DNA of 64,000 bases from the NCBI RefSeq assembly GCF_028747785.1, contig NZ_CP118158.1:744001-808000 (forward strand), given 5' to 3'. Numbering within the stretch: the stretch's first letter is position 1; each line of letters begins with the position of its first letter. Origin of the DNA: Halosimplex aquaticum. Its GTDB lineage: Archaea > Halobacteriota > Halobacteria > Halobacteriales > Haloarculaceae. Below the pieces are notes generated by a model, which saw nothing but the letters and a program-made list of their open reading frames with translations, was not told where the DNA came from and did no database searches. Positions 59,344-64,000 of this stretch are shown one piece after another. The position numbers and the translations under genes were made by a program.

Positions 59344-60786
59344 GTGTCCCGCGAGTGTAGCCGAGAGCCGACCCGGCGCACCTTCCTCCAGACGGTTCTC
59401 TGCTCGGCGAGCGCGGCGCTCGCAGGGTGTTCGTTCGACGGCGGCGAGGGTGAACGGGGACCGACGCCGAGAGCCGAATCGACGCCCGACCCGGCCGAGA
59501 CCCCCAGTCAGGACCCGGGCGGTCCGACGCCGACGGAGAGCGACCCGACGGCGACGCCGGAGCCCGTCCATCCGATGGCCGAGGAGTACGACCGCGCGAT
59601 CGACGTCGTCGAGGAGGGGGTCGACCCGACCGGCGAGATCCCGATCCGCGATCGGCTCCCCGACCTGGGGACGGACGCGCTGCTGTTTCTGCCGGAGGGT
59701 CGGTACCTCGTCGACGGCGGCTGGGACCTCTCGACGTTCGACCGGCTGGCGCTGATCGGCGACGGCGCGACGCTCGTCCCGCGGGACGGCTACCGCGGCA
59801 CCATGTTCTACTTCGCCGAGGACAGGGAGACGCGCTCGGTCCACATCGAGGGAGTCACGTTCGACTTTTCCGCCGACGAGACGGGGCCGCGGCCGATGAA
59901 CCTCCGCGCCACCGACGAGCTATTCGTCGGCGACGTCGCGGTCAAGGGGTCGACACGCGGGGTCAGGTTCGACGTGACCGACCCCGACGGACGCGGGGAG
60001 ATCAACCGACTGCGACTGACCGACGGCGGCCTGCCGGGCCTGAACGCGGTCGGCTGTCTCGTCAGTCCGAAAAACCAGGGGGAACTGGTGTTCGAGGACT
60101 GCCGGATCGCCGGGTTCCCGAACAACGGGCTCTACGCGTCCCCGTCGAACGGCCCCGTCACCGTCGACGGCGGGCAGTTCACGAACAACGGTATCGCCAA
60201 CGTCCGCGTGAGCGGGCCGAGCACCGTCGACGGCGTCACGGTGACGTGCGACCGCGCGCCGGAGGGATTCCTCAACATGCGCGGGATCTGGCTCCGCGGC
60301 GGCCGATGCACGGTCGAGAACTGCGAAATCGAGTTGCGGACGCTGACCTACAGCGACGGCGCCGTCGTCGGCGTCTGGCACGGCGACCTCCGGAACACCG
60401 ATATCCGCGTCGACGCCGACGAGGTCCCCGCGATATCGGTCAAGCCCGGCGACGACGCCGGGCGCTCGCACTCGAAGGTGGACCAGGGGATCACGTGCAC
60501 CGACGTCACGATCGATGGGTCGGCGGCGAAGGCGTCGACGGTGCTCGTCACGGACTACGAGTCCTGTTCGTTCGAAAACATCTCGATCCACCAGAGCGGC
60601 GCAAACCGGGACGGGCTCTACCTGATCCGCTCCGACGGGGCCGTGGTCAGAGACTCCGTCATCGGCGTCACCGGACAGCCGATCCGGGCGGAGGACTCGT
60701 CGGTCGAGCGGATCAACGTCGAGACGACGACGCTGGCGCCGAAGTCGGGATCGGACTCGGACTCGACGCCGGACGCCTCGTCGTGA
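59344..60786 (+). CDS. Tat lipoprotein with beta-helix domain
   Basis: 480 residues. GTG start at 59344 gives VSRECSREPTRRTFLQTVLC, a Tat signal, then a lipobox LAGCSF. A Pro/Thr/Asp linker (about 35-80) leads to a beta-helix. Ladder segments NGLYASPSNGPVTVDGGQFT and RGIWLRGGRCTVENCEI match those of the protein at 55815, so the two are paralogues. I chose this GTG because the upstream ATG would give an unusual extension before the Tat motif. Likely a surface-bound polysaccharide-active or -binding protein. Confidence 0.82.
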   Translation: MSRECSREPTRRTFLQTVLCSASAALAGCSFDGGEGERGPTPRAESTPDPAETPSQDPGGPTPTESDPTATPEPVHPMAEEYDRAIDVVEEGVDPTGEIPIRDRLPDLGTDALLFLPEGRYLVDGGWDLSTFDRLALIGDGATLVPRDGYRGTMFYFAEDRETRSVHIEGVTFDFSADETGPRPMNLRATDELFVGDVAVKGSTRGVRFDVTDPDGRGEINRLRLTDGGLPGLNAVGCLVSPKNQGELVFEDCRIAGFPNNGLYASPSNGPVTVDGGQFTNNGIANVRVSGPSTVDGVTVTCDRAPEGFLNMRGIWLRGGRCTVENCEIELRTLTYSDGAVVGVWHGDLRNTDIRVDADEVPAISVKPGDDAGRSHSKVDQGITCTDVTIDGSAAKASTVLVTDYESCSFENISIHQSGANRDGLYLIRSDGAVVRDSVIGVTGQPIRAEDSSVERINVETTTLAPKSGSDSDSTPDASS

Positions 60787-60832
60787 ACGGTCGAATTCTT
60801 CGGCGTGAAAACGCCCGCAATCTGGTTCTCAG

Positions 60833-61786
60833 CTACGCCTTGTAGCCGAGGTTCTGGAGTCGGTCCTCGACGACGTCGTCCGAGAGGGAGTCCTCTCCCG
60901 CCTCGACCGGCTGTTCCGACCGGATCGTCCGGCGGTCGTCGACCGAGACGACCTGCCAGGGGACCTCTATCAGCTGGGGGGCGTACAGCCCGCGGGGATG
61001 ACCGTAGCCGCGGACCGGGATCGGTCGCAGGCGGTCCCCGACGAGGTTCCCGTGGTCGGTGCTGACGACGGTCTTCCCGTCGAGGTCGGCGTCCAGCGAC
61101 CGGACGGTGTCGAGGACGATATCGAGGTTCTCCCGGTAGGCCTCCCACACGGGCGCTCGGTCGAGTTCGCCGTAGCGGAGCTTGTCCCAGACGTCGAGGC
61201 TGTCGCTGCGCTCCTCGTCGTCCATGTGCAGGTCGATCCCCGGTTCGTCGAGTCGGCGCCCCGTCTCGCCGAGGAACGGGAAGTGCGGCTGCATGAAGTG
61301 GACGAGCAGTCGCTTGTCCGGGAACCGACGGTGGGCCTCCCTGGTGGCGGCGGCCATCTCGGCGGGTCGAACGGTCCCGACGTCCGGGTCCCACGCATCG
61401 TCGAGGAGGTTCCGACGGTGGTGGAACACGCCCTCGGAGAGGCGGTAGGCGTGGGGGTTCGCCGTGACGTAGACGGTGTCGTGGAACTGCCGCCCGGCGA
61501 AGTTGGCTTCGAGGAACTCCCAGCTGTCGCTGCCAGCTGACCTGCGCCGGTCGACTGGCCGCTCGAACGACGTGTGCTCGCAGTACATGTCGTACCGGCA
61601 CCCGTCGAGGATGAGCAGGTTGTCCCAGTCTTCGGCCATCACGTCGACGCCCGACGGCCGCGGCTGTCGCCGTCGGTGGTAGGCCTTGTTCAGTTCGCAG
61701 CCGATCCGATTCAACTCCCCGAGCACGAGCCCGGGGTTGTCCGTGAGTCGTCGCAGGTTCTCTCTGTTGTATCTACTCGGGAGCAT
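60833..61786 (-). CDS. Sulfatase/alkaline-phosphatase-superfamily hydrolase
   Basis: 317 residues. The superfamily core is seen in WDNLLILDGCRYDMYCEHTS (metal Asp at the end of strand 1) and TVVSTDHGNLVGDR (metal Asp-His) and the late GYGHPRGLYAPQLIEVPW. A Cys follows Asp-Gly in the first motif, where some families use the nucleophile. Members in archaeal glycan clusters are thought to add or remove phosphate or sulfate on surface sugars. A TATA element shared with the glycosyltransferase gene is about 56 bases upstream. Confidence 0.8.
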   Translation of the reverse strand: MLPSRYNRENLRRLTDNPGLVLGELNRIGCELNKAYHRRRQPRPSGVDVMAEDWDNLLILDGCRYDMYCEHTSFERPVDRRRSAGSDSWEFLEANFAGRQFHDTVYVTANPHAYRLSEGVFHHRRNLLDDAWDPDVGTVRPAEMAAATREAHRRFPDKRLLVHFMQPHFPFLGETGRRLDEPGIDLHMDDEERSDSLDVWDKLRYGELDRAPVWEAYRENLDIVLDTVRSLDADLDGKTVVSTDHGNLVGDRLRPIPVRGYGHPRGLYAPQLIEVPWQVVSVDDRRTIRSEQPVEAGEDSLSDDVVEDRLQNLGYKA

Positions 61787-61964
61787 CGTTACACGTTCCG
61801 GCGGTCGCGTCGCTGCACTACCCGTGGCAACGGATCATCCGGATATTGTTATGCTGCCCCTTCGCGGCGGAGAGACGCCGTCTGCCGGGCCGGCAGCGAC
61901 GCGGCCTCCCGGAGTCCGAACGGCGACGCGAACCGTCGAAGTCGCGTCGCCGGGGACCGACGGC
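61787..61964. other. Gap between flippase and sulfatase-fold genes
   Basis: 178 bases; it contains the promoter of the sulfatase-fold gene and no gene that I can support. Confidence 0.4.
61842..61851 (-). promoter_or_regulatory. TATA element of the sulfatase-fold gene
   Basis: TAACAATATC on the minus strand, identical to the element at 59198-59207. Confidence 0.45.
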
Positions 61965-63482
61965 TCAGTCGAGCAGCGAGTAGTAGTCGTTCAACATCCG
62001 TTTGTCGCGCGCTTCGATCCCGAAGAGGAGGAGGGCGCCGACGTAGACGAGGCCGCCGAGGAGGCTGCCGACGGCGAGGAGGACGACGCCGGAGAGGACG
62101 AACGTTGCCCCGTACATGACTGCGACGGCGCCGACGGCCGCGGTGAGCGGTTTCCACAGGCGGACCGAGTACGGGATCATGCCCTCGAAGTACCACACTT
62201 CGAGCACCCGGAGGACGTTGAGCACCGCGTTGATCCCGGCGGTCGCGATGGCGGCGCCGATGAAGCCGTACTCCATGATCAGCACGTAGTTCAACGCGAC
62301 GTTGAGGACGCCGAACGTCCAGTGGTTGAGCATGACCACGTACTGGTGGTCGGTCATCATCAGGAGGTCGTTGCTGGGGCCGGAGAACGCCACCACCGCC
62401 TTGCCGACGACGAACAGCGTCAGCACCATCGTCCCCGCGGTGAACTCCTCGCCGAACAGCACGAGCGCCTCCCGGCGGTAGATCACCAGGACGCTCCCGA
62501 TGAACAGCGTCGCCGTGATGGTCCAGCGGGTGACCGTCGTGAACACCGACTGGAGCATCTCCATGTCGCCCTCGGAGTACAGCCGCGAGGCGACGGGCGG
62601 GAACAGCTGGTTGAACCCGCTGAGCGGGAGCAGGATGACGCCGGCGAGCAGCATCGAGATGCTGTAGATGCCGACCTCGGCCGACGAGAGGAAGATCCCG
62701 ACCATGAAGACGTCGACCTGGTTGTACAGCAGCGACCCCGCCTTCGACCCCGACAGCGGCAGCGAGTAGTTGTAGAACTCCTTCAGCTCGCCGCCCGAGA
62801 TGTCCGCGGTGGGGCGCAGATCCGTCCGGCGGACGACGACTATCGTGACGAGGACGAACGCGAACGCGCTCGCGAGCGCGAAGCCGACCACCGCGCCCAT
62901 GAGCATGTATCCGCCCAGCACCGCCGCGCTGATGATCCCCAGCCGCGACAGCCGGACGACGATCCTGAGCGCGTTCTGGTGGACCGGCATCTCGAGGCCG
63001 CGGAAGGAGTTGATCCCCAGCTTCGCGAGCGAGATGAACGGGACCGCGATCGCGAACGCCTGCAGCCCCCTCGTGAAGGTCGGGTCGGCGAGCGTGTAGG
63101 AGCTGACGACGGGTGCGGCGACGAACAGCACGGCCGCCCCGAGCGTGCTCACGACCGCGCTGGTCGCGTACGCCATCGTGAACGCGCGGTTCCTGGCCGC
63201 CCGGTCGTCGAGATTGGACGATATCAGGCGGGTGATCGCGATGTCCGTGCCGAGGTTGGTGAACTTCTGTACCTCGCTGACGATCCGGCGGGCGAACGTG
63301 TAGAACCCGTAGAGGTTGGCCCCGAGCACGTTCGTCAGGATCAGGCTGAGGACGAACGCGACGCCGTTTTTCACGATGTTACTGCCGAAGTGGAGGACGG
63401 CGCCGTCGGTGACCGACCGGATCGACGACAGCCAGCTATCGGACTCGGCCTGCTTGGGTTCCTCGACGTTGTGTCCAGCCAT
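61965..63482 (-). CDS. Wzx-like polysaccharide/lipid-linked oligosaccharide flippase
   Basis: 505 residues with about 14 hydrophobic helices, in the MATE/MVF superfamily. N-terminal VKNGVAFVLSLILTNVLGAN and the YNYSLPLSGSKAGSLLYNQV segment are typical. It would flip lipid-linked glycan across the membrane for N-glycosylation or surface polysaccharide synthesis, as Agl15-type proteins do. Short cytosolic N-terminal tail. Confidence 0.9.
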   Translation of the reverse strand: MAGHNVEEPKQAESDSWLSSIRSVTDGAVLHFGSNIVKNGVAFVLSLILTNVLGANLYGFYTFARRIVSEVQKFTNLGTDIAITRLISSNLDDRAARNRAFTMAYATSAVVSTLGAAVLFVAAPVVSSYTLADPTFTRGLQAFAIAVPFISLAKLGINSFRGLEMPVHQNALRIVVRLSRLGIISAAVLGGYMLMGAVVGFALASAFAFVLVTIVVVRRTDLRPTADISGGELKEFYNYSLPLSGSKAGSLLYNQVDVFMVGIFLSSAEVGIYSISMLLAGVILLPLSGFNQLFPPVASRLYSEGDMEMLQSVFTTVTRWTITATLFIGSVLVIYRREALVLFGEEFTAGTMVLTLFVVGKAVVAFSGPSNDLLMMTDHQYVVMLNHWTFGVLNVALNYVLIMEYGFIGAAIATAGINAVLNVLRVLEVWYFEGMIPYSVRLWKPLTAAVGAVAVMYGATFVLSGVVLLAVGSLLGGLVYVGALLLFGIEARDKRMLNDYYSLLD

Positions 63483-63610
63483 CTCACCGGGTCCAGTCCT
63501 TCGGAGCGTCTCGCGATCGTTCGTACACCCGATTCGCCGGGGACGATTCGTCGGTGGCCGCGAACGGGGGCCGGCGGTCGGCGGATCGAGCCGCCCGCAT
63601 CGGTGTCCGA

Positions 63611-64000
63611 TCAGGCCGTCTCATCGTCACCCGTCAGGTGGTACTGTCGGAATCCCCCGTTCGACTGGACTCGGTTGATCCCCGGCGTCGTGTCGAGCGA
63701 CCTGAACCCCTCCGCCGAGTAGCGGAACCCCTCGTACAGGACCACCTCGCGTTCGTAGTCGAGCGTGGTCACGGCGAGGTATCTGGGCTCCTCGTAGTGC
63801 GTGGAGAGGTTCGTGTTGAAGATGGGTCCTGGAACGCCGGCCGGGGCCTCGTACGCGGCCCGTCTGGTCGTCTCACGCCCGCGGATGCTGTCGATGTAGC
63901 GGACGTACTTCTTGCGCACCCCGGTGATAGCGACGCCGTCGTCGCGGTGTTCCAGCATGGTCTCGTACCCCTCGACCTGCGACTCCGTGATGTGCGACGA
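63611..64000 (-). CDS. C-terminal part of a large surface-cluster protein (partial)
   Basis: The frame is open to the window edge (130 codons seen). The C-terminus reads RKKYVRYIDSIRGRETTRRA, then LSTHYEEPRYLAVTTLDYER and RSLDTTPGINRVQSNGGFRQ. These soluble segments resemble the ends of large archaeal membrane proteins of glycan clusters. No helix or catalytic motif is in the visible part, so I leave the function open. It precedes the flippase by 128 bases on the same strand. Confidence 0.6.
   Translation of the reverse strand, partial: SSHITESQVEGYETMLEHRDDGVAITGVRKKYVRYIDSIRGRETTRRAAYEAPAGVPGPIFNTNLSTHYEEPRYLAVTTLDYEREVVLYEGFRYSAEGFRSLDTTPGINRVQSNGGFRQYHLTGDDETA

Overview
This is a GC-rich window from a halophilic archaeon (class Halobacteria). 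The evidence is strongly acidic proteins, archaeal TATA boxes about 25-35 bases before start codons (many probably leaderless), archaeal ribosomal proteins S15 and S3Ae, KEOPS Pcc1, a haloarchaeal NuoA-NuoB-NuoCD order, Tat lipoproteins, a type I copper protein and archaeal type IV pilus parts. I infer the family Haloarculaceae only weakly. The window is mostly chromosomal, with one insertion sequence and one dispersed repeat family.

Layout. 1-1344: start of a nuo operon (minus strand). 1572-6040: methyltransferase, purine genes purK-purE, riboflavin gene ribH and an aminotransferase. 6153-8065: membrane protein and an overlapping FAD synthase/JAMM protease pair. 8257-13043: a sensor kinase with its own DNA-binding domain and a RecJ-like DHH nuclease. 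13125-17273: secreted phospholipase-D-like protein, HEAT-repeat protein and HtpX protease. 17408-18943: a small membrane protein gene cut by a complete 1068-bp insertion sequence with a 9-bp target duplication. 19017-22122: copper protein and the rps15-DHH-pcc1-rps3ae operon. 22623-34302: type IV pilus region, with a large pilin-like protein, five overlapping genes for proteins with pilin-like N-termini, tRNA-Ala(GGC), a lipoprotein, and the TadC/TadA (PilC/PilB-like) assembly genes.

34437-44038 holds general and sugar metabolism: aminotransferase with its Lrp regulator, HpcH/HpaI aldolase, thioredoxin-like protein, sialidase-like BNR protein, SDR dehydrogenase, Gfo6/XacA-type sugar dehydrogenase, a mevalonate-pathway decarboxylase and a universal stress protein. 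44154-48848 holds a methyltransferase, an NDH-2-like oxidoreductase and a taxis group: CheW with a long acidic extension, an overlapping ParA ATPase, and a divergent archaellum ArlD/E-domain protein. 48933-53614 is a TrmB regulator plus a 1300-residue RND exporter. 53869-55077 is a salactin-like actin homologue with a small convergent gene. 55815 to the end is a cell-surface polysaccharide or N-glycan cluster: two paralogous exported beta-helix proteins, a GT4 glycosyltransferase, a sulfatase-fold hydrolase, a flippase and a truncated protein.

The most interesting non-gene signals are these. (1) A modular three-hairpin dispersed element is present in three full copies and one partial copy; the hairpin sequences differ but their pairing is kept. 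(2) A palindrome of the form CAGACG-N2-CGTCTG sits just upstream of the TATA boxes of both the ArlD/E-like gene and the small gene beside the actin homologue. (3) The 3' end of tRNA-Ala is duplicated. (4) The interrupted membrane-protein gene reads through perfectly if the insertion sequence is removed. I see no rRNA, CRISPR array or clear replication origin.
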